A stretch of 64,000 bases of DNA from an uncultured Clostridia bacterium (GCA_947170435.1 CAMVTO010000011.1:17015-81014), one strand, 5' to 3'; counted from the stretch's first letter, positions 38,903-47,363 are shown. Program-made: numbers and translations. Notes: a model not told the origin generated them from the sequence alone.

Positions 38903-40596
38903 CAGCTTTTTTCAGGAACAAAAATCGTCACGATCGCGCCGCCATCGGCGCGCGCCCCGACCCGCAACGCACCGCAGTTGAGCAGCCTCAATCGGGTGCC
39001 AACGCTTTGCAGACCGGATCCCGCTTCCCGCGCCGACGGCGCATCGTCCTCTACCGTCAGTTCAAAGCCGCCCGGCTGTTTTCTGGTGCGGATCAAAATG
39101 CGCTCCGGAGCGGCTCCCGTGCCGAGTCCCCGCTTCACCGCGCTCTCCACAATCGGTTGGAGCGTCAGCGGCGGCAGGCGAAACATGGTTTCGGACACAT
39201 CATATTCCACGATCAGCTCATCCTCAAAGCGGAGCTGCTCCACAGCAAGATAAGCCTTGGTGTGCGCCAATTCCCGCTCAAAGGGGATCGGCGTGTCCTC
39301 CGTCGCGGCCTGAAAATCATTTTCCAGGCATTGAGAAAGATCCCGGATCGCCTGCTTTGCCTTCTGCGGATTGCTGTCGCAGAGATAATAAACGGAGGTC
39401 AGCGTGTTCTGAATAAAATGCGGCTGTATCTGAGCAGCCAAGGCTGTCAACCGCAGCTTCTGTACCTCCGTCTCCTCGCGCAGCGCCGCGCGAACGAACA
39501 GCACACCATGTACCAGCGCGTTGATGAGAATGCAGAAAAGCAGGACGACCGCATAGCGCGAGGAGCGCGTCACCCCGGCAATCAGCAGATCCAGCGCGAC
39601 AGAAACCGGAAACGAAGCCAGCCAAAGCTGAAACTGATTGCTGCGGCAGCGCAGTATGTCAGTCAGCGCGAGCGCCAGCAGCGCCGAATTCATCACTGAA
39701 ACGGCAGGGAGAAAGTCATGAAGCTCTGCCAAGCCGAACATTTGCAGCACAAGCAACAGCATTGCGGTCAATGCCGCGATCAGCGCGCCAAGCTGTCCCG
39801 CAAGCTCAGGGCCGCCCTCGCGCAAATGGTTCAGGAACTGTACCGCCAGCACCGGCATAACCAGATACGCGACCATTCCTGTCAAATACGGCATGGTGGC
39901 ATAGTGGAAAAAGCGATCTCCCCACCAGTCCAGCACGAGATAGGTTGTCGGCAGGCCCAGCAGCTTCCAAATGCCAGCCGAGATTGCCAGCAGCGCCAGA
40001 TAGGACAACGCCCTTCTGCGCCGCCGCTCAAAAGGCACGCACAGCACCAGCAACACCAGCAACAAACCCGTGATGACGGTCAGGAAGGCCAGAATCCCCA
40101 GATGCAGATCGCCTCGCAGTTGCTCCTTAAACGCATACTCCTTTGGCGTCAGAAGGAACTCCGGCTCCGCGCTGTTTCGGTAAGCCGGTGTCAGAACGAT
40201 CTGTACGCGCTTCCCCGCGTCCTCTTCTCTCAATCCAACCAGAGCCCAGTAGTTGCCCGGTGTTTTCAGCACTCCGGCGTGAATATCCGGCTGCACGGCA
40301 AAGCGCCGTTCCCCGTCGATAAGGATCTCCGAATACTGATGCCGCGCAAAAAAGGCCAGCTGCAATCCTGCGTCAACGCGCTTTGGCAGCGTGAGCGTAT
40401 AGCAGCGCCGCACCTTTGCAAAGGCGTCGATCCTCTCCTCCTGCCGCGCGGCAACCAACGCGGCGCGAGGCGCAGGCGGTTTCTCGGTCAGCTCCGCCGC
40501 TCCCCGCTGCGTCAAAATCAGCAGCGCGGCGCCGGAGAATAACGCCAGAACCAGCGTCGCCAAAATGAGGCGCTCCAACGAGGCGCGCCGCTTCAC
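38902..40596 (-). CDS. LytS/YesM-type sensor histidine kinase
   Basis: A 564-residue membrane kinase. The first helix LERLILATLVLALFSGAALLIL and an extracytoplasmic region (about 32-185) of unknown fold precede a multi-helix block of roughly seven segments (about 188-390). The cytosolic His_kinase domain has phosphoacceptor His near residue 393 in AAQIQPHFIQNTLTSVYYLCD, then PPLTLQPIVESAVKRGLG as N-box with Glu-Ser in place of the usual Glu-Asn-Ala, and an ATP lid GSGLQSVGTRLRLL. It overlaps the regulator gene by four bases (ATGA). Its partner is surely that XRE-receiver protein; the signal is unknown. Confidence 0.88.
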   Translation of the reverse strand: MKRRASLERLILATLVLALFSGAALLILTQRGAAELTEKPPAPRAALVAARQEERIDAFAKVRRCYTLTLPKRVDAGLQLAFFARHQYSEILIDGERRFAVQPDIHAGVLKTPGNYWALVGLREEDAGKRVQIVLTPAYRNSAEPEFLLTPKEYAFKEQLRGDLHLGILAFLTVITGLLLVLLVLCVPFERRRRRALSYLALLAISAGIWKLLGLPTTYLVLDWWGDRFFHYATMPYLTGMVAYLVMPVLAVQFLNHLREGGPELAGQLGALIAALTAMLLLVLQMFGLAELHDFLPAVSVMNSALLALALTDILRCRSNQFQLWLASFPVSVALDLLIAGVTRSSRYAVVLLFCILINALVHGVLFVRAALREETEVQKLRLTALAAQIQPHFIQNTLTSVYYLCDSNPQKAKQAIRDLSQCLENDFQAATEDTPIPFERELAHTKAYLAVEQLRFEDELIVEYDVSETMFRLPPLTLQPIVESAVKRGLGTGAAPERILIRTRKQPGGFELTVEDDAPSAREAGSGLQSVGTRLRLLNCGALRVGARADGGAIVTIFVPEKS

Positions 40597-41192
40597 GGTC
40601 TTATCCCCCTCGGCGGATAGCGCAAAACGCTCATCTCATGCAATACCCGCTCCACCGTCAGCGGTTTGAGAATATAGCCGCTGCTGTCCAGTTCCCAAGC
40701 ATCCAAGGCGTACTCCCGGTACGACGTCAGAAAAATGATATTGATCTTCGGGTTGATCTTCCGCAGCTCCTTCGCCAGCGTGAGGCCGCTCCCGCTGCGC
40801 AGCTCAATGTCCAGAAACGCAACATCCACCTGATTCTCGTGGGCAAAGCGCAGCGCCTCTCCCGCCGTGGCAAACCCCGCAATCTCCGCGTCCGGCAGCG
40901 CCTCGCGCAGCGTGCCAAGGCCGCCGCTGAGAATGATCTTCTCATCGTCCACCAGGATTACCGTCGGCGGCACATCGCTTTCCTGCATGGCAGCCAGCAG
41001 CTCCGCCTCCGACACCTCAAGGCAGGAAGCAAGGCGGCCGAGCGTTCCGACATCAGGCGTACGATGGCCGTTCTCCCAATAGGATACCAGCGCGATGGAC
41101 ACAAACATCTTGCCGGCCAGCTGCTGCTGCGTCATGCCAAGCACTGTGCGCCGCTCCTTGAGCCATTTTCCAAACGAATCCGAGATCACCAT
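40593..41192 (-). CDS. Response regulator with N-terminal XRE domain and C-terminal receiver
   Basis: A 199-residue protein in reversed domain order. Residues 8-63 form a Cro/C1-type helix-turn-helix (WLKERRTVLGMTQQQLAGKM, then VSYWENGHRTPDVGTLGRLA). Residues 76-190 are a receiver domain with acidic pair Asp82-Asp83, phosphoacceptor Asp128 in VAFLDIELRSG, Thr156 in IIFLTSYREYA and Lys176 in YILKPLT, all key residues intact. LytS-type kinases normally pair with LytTR or AraC output domains after the receiver, so this is atypical. It has its own promoter (41228-41256) and precedes the kinase gene with an ATGA overlap. Confidence 0.9.
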   Translation of the reverse strand: MVISDSFGKWLKERRTVLGMTQQQLAGKMFVSIALVSYWENGHRTPDVGTLGRLASCLEVSEAELLAAMQESDVPPTVILVDDEKIILSGGLGTLREALPDAEIAGFATAGEALRFAHENQVDVAFLDIELRSGSGLTLAKELRKINPKINIIFLTSYREYALDAWELDSSGYILKPLTVERVLHEMSVLRYPPRGIRP

Positions 41193-41227
41193 AGCGGCAA
41201 CCCTCTCTTCCCTAAGATTCCTCTTTT

Positions 41228-41256
41228 ATCATACCGAATCCGGCTACGAATGGCAA
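41228..41256 (-). promoter_or_regulatory. Sigma-A promoter of the two-component operon
   Basis: On the minus strand TTGCCA (41251-41256), 17-bp spacer, TATGAT (41228-41233), 35 bases before the start codon. Confidence 0.8.
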
Positions 41257-41308
41257 CAGCCCACAGTTTAACGTTTTTTTAACCAAATTATGCACTCTTC
41301 TGATGGCA

Positions 41309-41337
41309 GCAGCCCGAAGGTAGCTCCCTCGGGCTGC
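41309..41337. terminator. Weak terminator-like hairpin after hydF
   Basis: GCAGCCCGA (41309-41317) pairs with TCGGGCTGC (41329-41337), with inner GG/CC pairs. It lies just past the hydF stop but has no clear U-run. Confidence 0.4.
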
Positions 41338-41346
41338 TTGCTTATT

Positions 41347-42555
41347 TCAGGTCTCCCGCAGAATCTCCAGCGCATCCGGGAACAGCTCTAAGCTGCGTTC
41401 CAAAATGCCGTTCATCTGCGCGATGGCGACACCGTAGTTGACGGTCGGCACGCCGGCGAGCGCCGCGCGGGCAAGGCGGTTTTGCATCTCCCGCTCCCCC
41501 AGCATGCATCCGCCGCAGTGGACGATCAGCGCGTAGGGCGAGAGATCCTGCGGAAACTCCCCGCCGGAGGTGAAGGAAAACACGGGCTTTACGCCGCTGT
41601 ATTGCTCGATCCAGCCCGGCAGCTTCACCGTGCCGATGTCGTTGCACTGGCGATGGTGGGTGCAGCCCTCGGCGATCAGCACCCGGTCGCCGGTTTTCAG
41701 CGAGGAAAGCTTCGCCGCGCCGCGCACCAAGCGCTTGAGGCTGCCCTTGTAGCGGGCAAAGAGGATGGAAAACGAGGTGAGTGGGATGTCCTCCGGCACG
41801 TCCTTCGCCACCACGCCGAAGGCTTGCGAATCGGTGATGACCATGCGCGGGCGCACCCGCAGCGAGGAGAGCGTATACACCAGCTCCTCCGGCTGACAGA
41901 CGACGATGCTGGCATGAGCGTCCAGCAGATCCCGCATGGTCTGCTGCTGGGGCAGGATCAGCCGCCCCTTGGGTGCGGAGCCGTCAATGGGCGTGACCAG
42001 CACCGCCATGTCCCCGGGGGATACCATATCGGAAACAATACGGCGAGGGTTTTCCAGCTCCTTGGCGTAGGCTCCCAGCATCTCCTTGAGCGCGTTGACG
42101 TTCTCGCCGGTCAGGGCGCTGACGTACAGTTCATTTTCGCTGCGTACGGCGCGCTCAGTGAGCAGGTCGGCCTTGTTGTACGCGACGACGTAAGGCACCT
42201 CGCGGGAGCGGAGCTGTGCGATCAAACTGCGATCCTCCGGCGTGAGGCCGCGGGCAGCGTCCGCCACCAGTACAGCAATGTCCGTGCGCAGCAGCGTTTC
42301 ATGCGCCTTTTCCACGCGCTTTTCGCCCAGCTCGCCCGCGTCGTCAAGGCCCGGGGTATCAATGATGACCGCGGGGCCGAGGGGCTTCAATTCCATCGCT
42401 TTCTTGACGGGATCGGTGGTGGTACCCTTTACATCGCTGACCACGGACAGATTCTGCCCCGTGACGGCGTTGACCAGACTGGACTTGCCTGCGTTGCGCA
42501 TTCCGAAAAAGCCGATGTGTACGCGCTCTGCGGCAGGGGTGTCGTTGAGTCCCAT
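41347..42555 (-). CDS. hydF: [FeFe]-hydrogenase maturation GTPase HydF
   Basis: Scaffold GTPase on which the 2Fe subcluster is completed before transfer to the hydrogenase. It has 402 residues. The GTPase domain has P-loop GFFGMRNAGKSSLVNAV, VKGTTTDPV, switch II DTPGLDDAG and NKAD in YNKADLL. The C-terminal [4Fe-4S] site shows the HydF signature CTHHRQC and, about 48 residues on, IVHCGGCMLGEREM. It is last in the TM1266-hydE-hydG-hydF operon, 12 bases after hydG. No hydrogenase gene lies in the window. Confidence 0.96.
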   Translation of the reverse strand: MGLNDTPAAERVHIGFFGMRNAGKSSLVNAVTGQNLSVVSDVKGTTTDPVKKAMELKPLGPAVIIDTPGLDDAGELGEKRVEKAHETLLRTDIAVLVADAARGLTPEDRSLIAQLRSREVPYVVAYNKADLLTERAVRSENELYVSALTGENVNALKEMLGAYAKELENPRRIVSDMVSPGDMAVLVTPIDGSAPKGRLILPQQQTMRDLLDAHASIVVCQPEELVYTLSSLRVRPRMVITDSQAFGVVAKDVPEDIPLTSFSILFARYKGSLKRLVRGAAKLSSLKTGDRVLIAEGCTHHRQCNDIGTVKLPGWIEQYSGVKPVFSFTSGGEFPQDLSPYALIVHCGGCMLGEREMQNRLARAALAGVPTVNYGVAIAQMNGILERSLELFPDALEILRET

Positions 42556-42567
42556 ATCGGTATCTCC

Positions 42568-44016
42568 TTAGAATCGGAAGTCGCGGCGGTTGGAGTTGCG
42601 AATGTCGTTGATGTGCTCGCGGGCAATCTCGCGCACGTTCTCGCGCGGAATGCGCTCCAGCTCCCGCGCCACCATTTCGTAGCCCAGCTTCTTGGTCTCG
42701 GGGGAGGCATAGTCCTCCAGATACTCGCTGAGCGTCATGAGCGCGTTGGGATGGCAGCAGTTCAGAATCTGGCCGCTCTTGCACAGGCTCATGAACCGGT
42801 CGCCGGTGCGACCTGCGCGGTAGCAGGCGGTGCAGAAGGACGGAATGTGATCCTGCTCCATCAGCCAGCGCACCACCTCGTCCAGCGTGCGCTGGTCGCT
42901 GACGTCGAACTGCTCGGTGTCGTGGGGACGCTCCGCCTCGGCGTAACCGCCGACGCTGGTACGGGAACCGCCGCTGATCTGGCTGATGCCGAGGCGCAGC
43001 AGCTTTTCGCGCACAGTCTGGTTCTCGCGGGTGGAAATGATCATGCCGGTGTAGGGCACCGCAAGGCGGATGCAGGCGGTGATCTTGGCGAATGTCTCAT
43101 CGTCGATGCCGTTGTCAAAGGCGTCGGGGTCGATGTCGTCCGCACGTTTGACGCGAGGCACGCTGATCGTGTGGGGGCCGACGCCGTGGACTGCTTCCAG
43201 ATGCTCGGCGTGCATCAGAAGGCCCGCGAACTCATACTTGTACATCTCAAGTCCGAACAGGACACCCAGGCCCACATCGTCGATGCCGCCCTCCATGGCG
43301 CGGTCATGCGCCTCGGTATGGTAGGCATAGTCGTGCTTCGGGCCGGTGGGATGCAGGCGGAGATAGCTCTCCTTGTGGTAGGTCTCCTGAAACAGGATAT
43401 AGGTGCCGATGCCCGCGTCCTTGAGCTTCTTGTAGTTCTCCACCGTCGTCGCCGCGATGTTGACGTTGACGCGGCGGATGTCGCCGTTCTTGTGGTGGAC
43501 GGAGTAGATGGTGTCGATGCACTCGAGAATATACTCGATGGGGTTGTTCACCGGATCCTCGCCGGCTTCAATGGCAAGGCGCTTGTGCCCCATGTCCTGA
43601 AGCGCGATGACCTCGGCGCGCACCTCCTCCTGCGTCAGCTTCTTGCGGGGGATGTGCTTGTTCTTCATGTGATAGGGGCAGTACAGGCAGCCGTTGACGC
43701 AGTAGTTGGAGAGATACAGCGGCGCGAAAATGACGATGCGGTTGCCGTAGTACGCCATCTTGATTTCCTCAGCGATCTCATACATGCGCTCGATCTTCTC
43801 CGGGATCTCGCAGGCCAGCAGCACGGACGCCTCACGGTGGGTGAGGCCGGTGCAGACGTAGCCCTTATCGCCCTTGCGGGGGCGCGCCTTTTCGAGGATG
43901 CTGTCGATCAGCTCCACGTTGTTCTTGTTCGCCTCCGCGTAGGCCAGCGTCTCGCGGATCTCCTCGTCGTTGATGAACTCCTCCGCCTTGAGGGATTTGG
44001 GATCGTAAACAGCCAT
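42568..44016 (-). CDS. hydG: [FeFe]-hydrogenase maturase HydG
   Basis: Radical SAM tyrosine lyase that makes the CO and CN ligands of the H-cluster. It has 482 residues. The SAM cluster motif is C106xxxC110xxC113 in LSNYCVNGCLYCPYHMKNK. The second cluster at the C-terminus shows CTACYRAGRTGDRFMSLC and NCCHPNALMTLSEYLEDYA, the Cx2C-x22-C pattern that separates HydG from ThiH. Other blocks are LAIEAGEDPVNNPIEYILE and FQETYHKESYLRLHP. It lies 18 bases after hydE. Confidence 0.96.
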   Translation of the reverse strand: MAVYDPKSLKAEEFINDEEIRETLAYAEANKNNVELIDSILEKARPRKGDKGYVCTGLTHREASVLLACEIPEKIERMYEIAEEIKMAYYGNRIVIFAPLYLSNYCVNGCLYCPYHMKNKHIPRKKLTQEEVRAEVIALQDMGHKRLAIEAGEDPVNNPIEYILECIDTIYSVHHKNGDIRRVNVNIAATTVENYKKLKDAGIGTYILFQETYHKESYLRLHPTGPKHDYAYHTEAHDRAMEGGIDDVGLGVLFGLEMYKYEFAGLLMHAEHLEAVHGVGPHTISVPRVKRADDIDPDAFDNGIDDETFAKITACIRLAVPYTGMIISTRENQTVREKLLRLGISQISGGSRTSVGGYAEAERPHDTEQFDVSDQRTLDEVVRWLMEQDHIPSFCTACYRAGRTGDRFMSLCKSGQILNCCHPNALMTLSEYLEDYASPETKKLGYEMVARELERIPRENVREIAREHINDIRNSNRRDFRF

Positions 44017-44034
44017 GATCTTGTTCCTTTTCTT

Positions 44035-45081
44035 TCAATATGGTTTCCGAATGTCGCCGCGATCGGTCACGATCTCGTAACCGATGCCGCGCATCCGGTC
44101 GTTCAAGCAGTCCTTGCACTGGGCGGATTCCTCGCCGGTGCAGATCTTATTGTCGTACAGCTCGTACTTTTTCCGCACGTTCACCGGCGACAGGTTGGGC
44201 ATCACCACGTTCGCGCCGGCGAGGATGCCCTTCTCGCGCCCGCGGGGGTCAATGGTGCCGAGCGCCGTGGTGGCGGGCAGCAGCACCGGCGGATGGATCA
44301 GCCGAATGACGCTCAGCAGGAAACAGGTCAGCTCCACCGTACCCGCGCTCTCGCCGCGAAACGGCGTATCGCGGTGCGGGACAAAGGGGCCGATGCCGCA
44401 CATGTCGGGGCGAAAGCTCTCGATGAACTTCAAATCCTTCGCCAGCTCCGCCGCCGTCTGACGCGGCGAGCCGACCATGAATCCGCAGCCCACCTGATAC
44501 CCCAGCTCCCGCAGATCGCGCAGGCAGCGCATCCGGTTGTCGTAGGACATCTCCGCCGGGTGCAGGGTCTCATAGTGCGCCCGATCCGCCGTCTCGTGCC
44601 GCAGCAGGTAGCGATCCGCTCCCGTCGCACGCAGCGCGGCATAGCTCGCGTGGCTGCGCTCACCCAGCGAAAGCGTCACGGCGCAGTCTGGATGCCGCGT
44701 CTTGAGTTCGCCGATCAGCGCACACAGGCGCTCGTCCGTGAACCACGCGTCCTCGCCGCCCTGCAAAACAAAGGTGCGAAACCCCAGCGCATAGCCCTCG
44801 TCGGCACAATCGAGAATCGACTCCGGCGTCAGGCGGTAGCGTGAACAGTTCGCGTTGCTGCGGCGGATACCGCAATAGAGGCAGTCGTTTTTGCAGATGT
44901 TGCTGATCTCGATCAGCCCGCGGACAAACACGGCATTTCCGTAGATTTTCCGCCGCACCGCGTCCGCCCGCTGCGCCAGCAGCGCCGCGCTCTCATCGGT
45001 ACGCTGCTCAATGAGCCGCGCGTACTCCGCTTCCTCTAAACCGTGCTGCGCCCACAGCTTGTCCACCAGCGTGTCGATCAT
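44035..45081 (-). CDS. hydE: [FeFe]-hydrogenase maturase HydE
   Basis: Radical SAM enzyme thought to process the Fe(CO)2(CN)-cysteine product of HydG on the way to the dithiomethylamine-bridged subcluster. It has 348 residues. Cys63, Cys67 and Cys70 in ISNICKNDCLYCGIRRSN form the SAM cluster site. FRTFVLQGGEDAWFT, YLLRHETADRAHYETLHP and YQVGCGFMVGSPRQT are HydE-like blocks. It overlaps the small upstream regulator by four bases. Confidence 0.95.
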   Translation of the reverse strand: MIDTLVDKLWAQHGLEEAEYARLIEQRTDESAALLAQRADAVRRKIYGNAVFVRGLIEISNICKNDCLYCGIRRSNANCSRYRLTPESILDCADEGYALGFRTFVLQGGEDAWFTDERLCALIGELKTRHPDCAVTLSLGERSHASYAALRATGADRYLLRHETADRAHYETLHPAEMSYDNRMRCLRDLRELGYQVGCGFMVGSPRQTAAELAKDLKFIESFRPDMCGIGPFVPHRDTPFRGESAGTVELTCFLLSVIRLIHPPVLLPATTALGTIDPRGREKGILAGANVVMPNLSPVNVRKKYELYDNKICTGEESAQCKDCLNDRMRGIGYEIVTDRGDIRKPY

Positions 45082-45329
45082 CCCTGCACGCTGGAGTACG
45101 CCGTCTTGACGGTGACATCGGCGAGCGCACCGATCTTTCCCGCCAGGGTGGAAATTTCATTCTGCGGCGCGTCCAGCACCACGCTGATGATGTTGATGTT
45201 TCTCTGGCGATAGGGGATACCCATACGCCCGATGATGTATGAGCCGTACTCGTGCAGCAGGCGGTTGAGCTGCTCCACGTCGCCGTGCTCGCCGACGATG
45301 ATGCTGATGACCGCAACACGCGTTTCCAT
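45078..45329 (-). CDS. TM1266-type iron-only hydrogenase system regulator
   Basis: An 83-residue ACT-like protein (METRVAVISIIVGEHGDVEQ, then INIISVVLDAPQNEISTLAG, then VKTAYS) of the TM1266 family, found as first gene of hydrogenase maturation operons and called a putative regulator. It lacks a DNA-binding domain, so it would sense a ligand (perhaps an amino acid or nickel-like effector) or modify a partner. The ATG follows GGGAGGCGACGCG. It overlaps hydE by ATGA. Confidence 0.9.
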   Translation of the reverse strand: METRVAVISIIVGEHGDVEQLNRLLHEYGSYIIGRMGIPYRQRNINIISVVLDAPQNEISTLAGKIGALADVTVKTAYSSVQG

Positions 45330-45343
45330 CGCGTCGCCTCCCG

Positions 45344-45381
45344 AACAAAAATGCCGTACCTGTGTTCAGGTACGGCATTTT
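45344..45381 (-). terminator. Strong terminator inside the hyd operon leader
   Basis: A perfect 15-bp stem (45348-45362 with 45367-45381), 4-nt loop, followed on the minus strand by TTTTTGTT. It lies between the hyd promoter (45467-45495) and the first hyd gene, so it either ends transketolase readthrough or acts as an attenuator. Confidence 0.85.
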
Positions 45382-45466
45382 GATGCAAATATGCAGAGTC
45401 TTCCCGTTTGCCGCACCTTGCTGTCAGCAGGGCCGGCGGCTCCGCTTCTCCTCAGGTAACAGCGGC

Positions 45467-45495
45467 ATCATAACACAGGGAAATGCGCGCGTCAA
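45467..45495 (-). promoter_or_regulatory. Sigma-A promoter of the hyd maturation operon
   Basis: On the minus strand TTGACG (45490-45495), 17-bp spacer, TATGAT (45467-45472), immediately after the transketolase stop codon. It gives a leader of about 130 nt before the TM1266-type gene. Confidence 0.8.
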
Positions 45496-45502
45496 GCGGC
45501 AA

Positions 45503-46444
45503 TTATATCCGGCAAAACTCCTTCGCCACCTCGACGATGTGCTCCGCCGAGAGGCCGAATTCCTTGAGCAGCGGCACTGCCGGGCCGGAGTGCCCGAACA
45601 CGTCGTTGACACCGATGCGGCGAACCGGCGTGGGCAGCTTTTCGCTCAGCAGCGAGCAAACCGCCTCGCCGAGGCCGCCGATGACCGAGTGCTCCTCGCA
45701 GGTGATGATCTTCCCGCAGTCCTTCGCGGCGGCGAGCACGATCTCCTCGTCCAGCGGCTTGATGGTGCAGAGGTTGATGACGCGGGCATGGATGCCCTGC
45801 GCCGAGAGCGCCTCGCCCGCCTGGATCGCCTCATAGGTCATCAGCCCTGTGGCGATGATGGCGACGTCGGTGCCGTCACGCAGCACCTCGCCCTTGCCGA
45901 TTTGGAAGTCGAAGCCCTCCTCGTGGAACACGGGGATCGCGAGGCGGCCGAAGCGCAGGTAGACCGGCCCCTTGTACGCATACGCCGCCTTGACCGCGGC
46001 GCGCGCCTCCACGTCGTCCGCGGGGCACATGACCACCATGCCGGGGATGGAGCGCATGAGCGCGAAATCCTCGCAGCACTGGTGGGACGCGCCGTCCTCG
46101 CCGACGGAGATGCCGCCGTGGGTCGCGCCGATCTTGACGTTAAGCCGCGGGTAGCCGATGGAGTTGCGCACCTGCTCAAAGGCGCGGCCGGAGGCGAACA
46201 TCGCAAAGCTCGAGGCAAACGCCACCATGCCCATCGCGGCGGCGCCGGCGGCGACCGCCATCATGTTGCCCTCAGCGATGCCGCAGTTGAAATGCCGGTC
46301 GGGGAACGCCTTGCGGAACACGCCTGTCTTGGTGGAACCGGCAAGATCCGCGTCGAATACGATCAGATTCTCATGCTCTTTGCCGAGCTCGACCAGCGCG
46401 TTGCCGTAGCTGTCGCGCGTCGCGATTTTCTTCACATCCGCCAT
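45503..46444 (-). CDS. Transketolase, C-terminal subunit
   Basis: The pyrimidine-binding and C-terminal half of a split transketolase; 313 residues. Motifs: DSYGNALVELGKEHENLIVFDADL, the catalytic-region Glu in FNCGIAEGNMMAVAAGAAAMG, HGGISVGEDGASHQCCEDFAL and the C-terminal ICTCEEHSVIGGLGEAV-like block. It pairs with the N-terminal subunit encoded one base upstream and exchanges two-carbon units in the pentose phosphate pathway. Split transketolases are common in Clostridia. Its end overlaps the promoter region of the hyd operon. Confidence 0.94.
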   Translation of the reverse strand: MADVKKIATRDSYGNALVELGKEHENLIVFDADLAGSTKTGVFRKAFPDRHFNCGIAEGNMMAVAAGAAAMGMVAFASSFAMFASGRAFEQVRNSIGYPRLNVKIGATHGGISVGEDGASHQCCEDFALMRSIPGMVVMCPADDVEARAAVKAAYAYKGPVYLRFGRLAIPVFHEEGFDFQIGKGEVLRDGTDVAIIATGLMTYEAIQAGEALSAQGIHARVINLCTIKPLDEEIVLAAAKDCGKIITCEEHSVIGGLGEAVCSLLSEKLPTPVRRIGVNDVFGHSGPAVPLLKEFGLSAEHIVEVAKEFCRI

Positions 46445-46445
46445 A

Positions 46446-47291
46446 TCACTTCGCCTCCCATTCTTTGCGCTGGGCCTCCAGCTCCCTCATGCCCTGCTCG
46501 TACTCTTCATCGTTGGGGGCCTTGCCGTGCCAGCCCGCCTGATTCTCCATATAGCTCACGCCCTTGCCCTTGACCGTCTTCATCACGATGGCGGTGGGCA
46601 CGCCCTTGGTCGCCTTCGCCTCGGCGAACGCGGCCTCCATCTGCTCAAAGTCGTGACCGTCGATCGCCACGACGTGCAGGCCGAAGGCGCGGAACTTGTC
46701 CACGATGGGGTAGGGGTCGATGACGTCGCCGATGTGGCCGTCGATCTGCAAGTCGTTGTTGTCCACGATCACGCAGAGATTGTCCAGCTTGTAGTGGTGG
46801 GCGAACATCATCGCCTCCCAGACCTCGCCTTCCTCGATCTCGCCGTCGCCGAGCAGCGTATAGACGCGGCATGCCTTGCCCTGGCACTTGGCGGCGAGCG
46901 CCATGCCCGCGGCGGCCGAGACGCCCTGGCCCAACGAGCCGGTGGACATGTCGATGCCCGGCACCTCGTTCATGTTGGGATGGCCCTGCAAACGGCTGCC
47001 GAGGCGGCGCAGCGTCGTGAGCTCCTCCTCGGGGAAGAACCCATGCTGCGCAAGCGCCGCGTACAGGCCGGGCACGGTGTGGCCCTTGGAGAGCACGAAG
47101 CGGTCACGGTCGTCCCACTTGGGATTCTTCGGATCGACGCGCAGCTCCCGTTCATAGAGATACGCAAACAGATCCGCCGCGGACAGGCTGCCGCCGGGAT
47201 GACCGCATCCCGCAGCATGGGTGGCGGTCAGAACCCCCTCCCGAATCCGCACAGCGCAGAGCGCGAGCTGCTTTTTTTCGTCATGTGTCAT
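46446..47291 (-). CDS. Transketolase, N-terminal (TPP-binding) subunit
   Basis: The diphosphate-binding half of the split transketolase; 281 residues. SAADLFAYLYERELRVDP, RDRFVLSKGHTVPGLYAAL, the conserved STGSLGQGVSAAAGMALAA and the TPP/Mg motif LGDGEIEEGEVWEAMMFAHHYKLDNLCVIVDNN (GDG to NN) are complete. It starts after AAAGGAGGAAGAACGC. It is the first gene of the two-gene operon and is driven by the promoter at 47335-47363. Confidence 0.95.
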   Translation of the reverse strand: MTHDEKKQLALCAVRIREGVLTATHAAGCGHPGGSLSAADLFAYLYERELRVDPKNPKWDDRDRFVLSKGHTVPGLYAALAQHGFFPEEELTTLRRLGSRLQGHPNMNEVPGIDMSTGSLGQGVSAAAGMALAAKCQGKACRVYTLLGDGEIEEGEVWEAMMFAHHYKLDNLCVIVDNNDLQIDGHIGDVIDPYPIVDKFRAFGLHVVAIDGHDFEQMEAAFAEAKATKGVPTAIVMKTVKGKGVSYMENQAGWHGKAPNDEEYEQGMRELEAQRKEWEAK

Positions 47292-47334
47292 GCGTTCTTC
47301 CTCCTTTGTTTGTTGCTTATGTACCTATGTGCTT

Positions 47335-47363
47335 ATGATACCTTTTTCCCGATGCAAAGTCAA
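47335..47363 (-). promoter_or_regulatory. Sigma-A promoter of the transketolase operon
   Basis: On the minus strand TTGACT (47358-47363), 17-bp spacer, TATCAT (47335-47340), 43 bases before the start codon. Confidence 0.75.

Noticed and set aside
41482..44844. A 1,120-codon plus-strand open frame opposite hydF, hydG and hydE
   Set aside because: The minus-strand genes are certain from their cluster motifs; the antisense product is Val/Ala/Gly/His/Arg-rich without any domain.
45330..45466. Cobalamin, c-di-GMP, SAM or Moco riboswitch in the hyd leader
   Set aside because: Short strings such as GGGAAG and GGCAAAC appear, but the required conserved cores and their order are missing.
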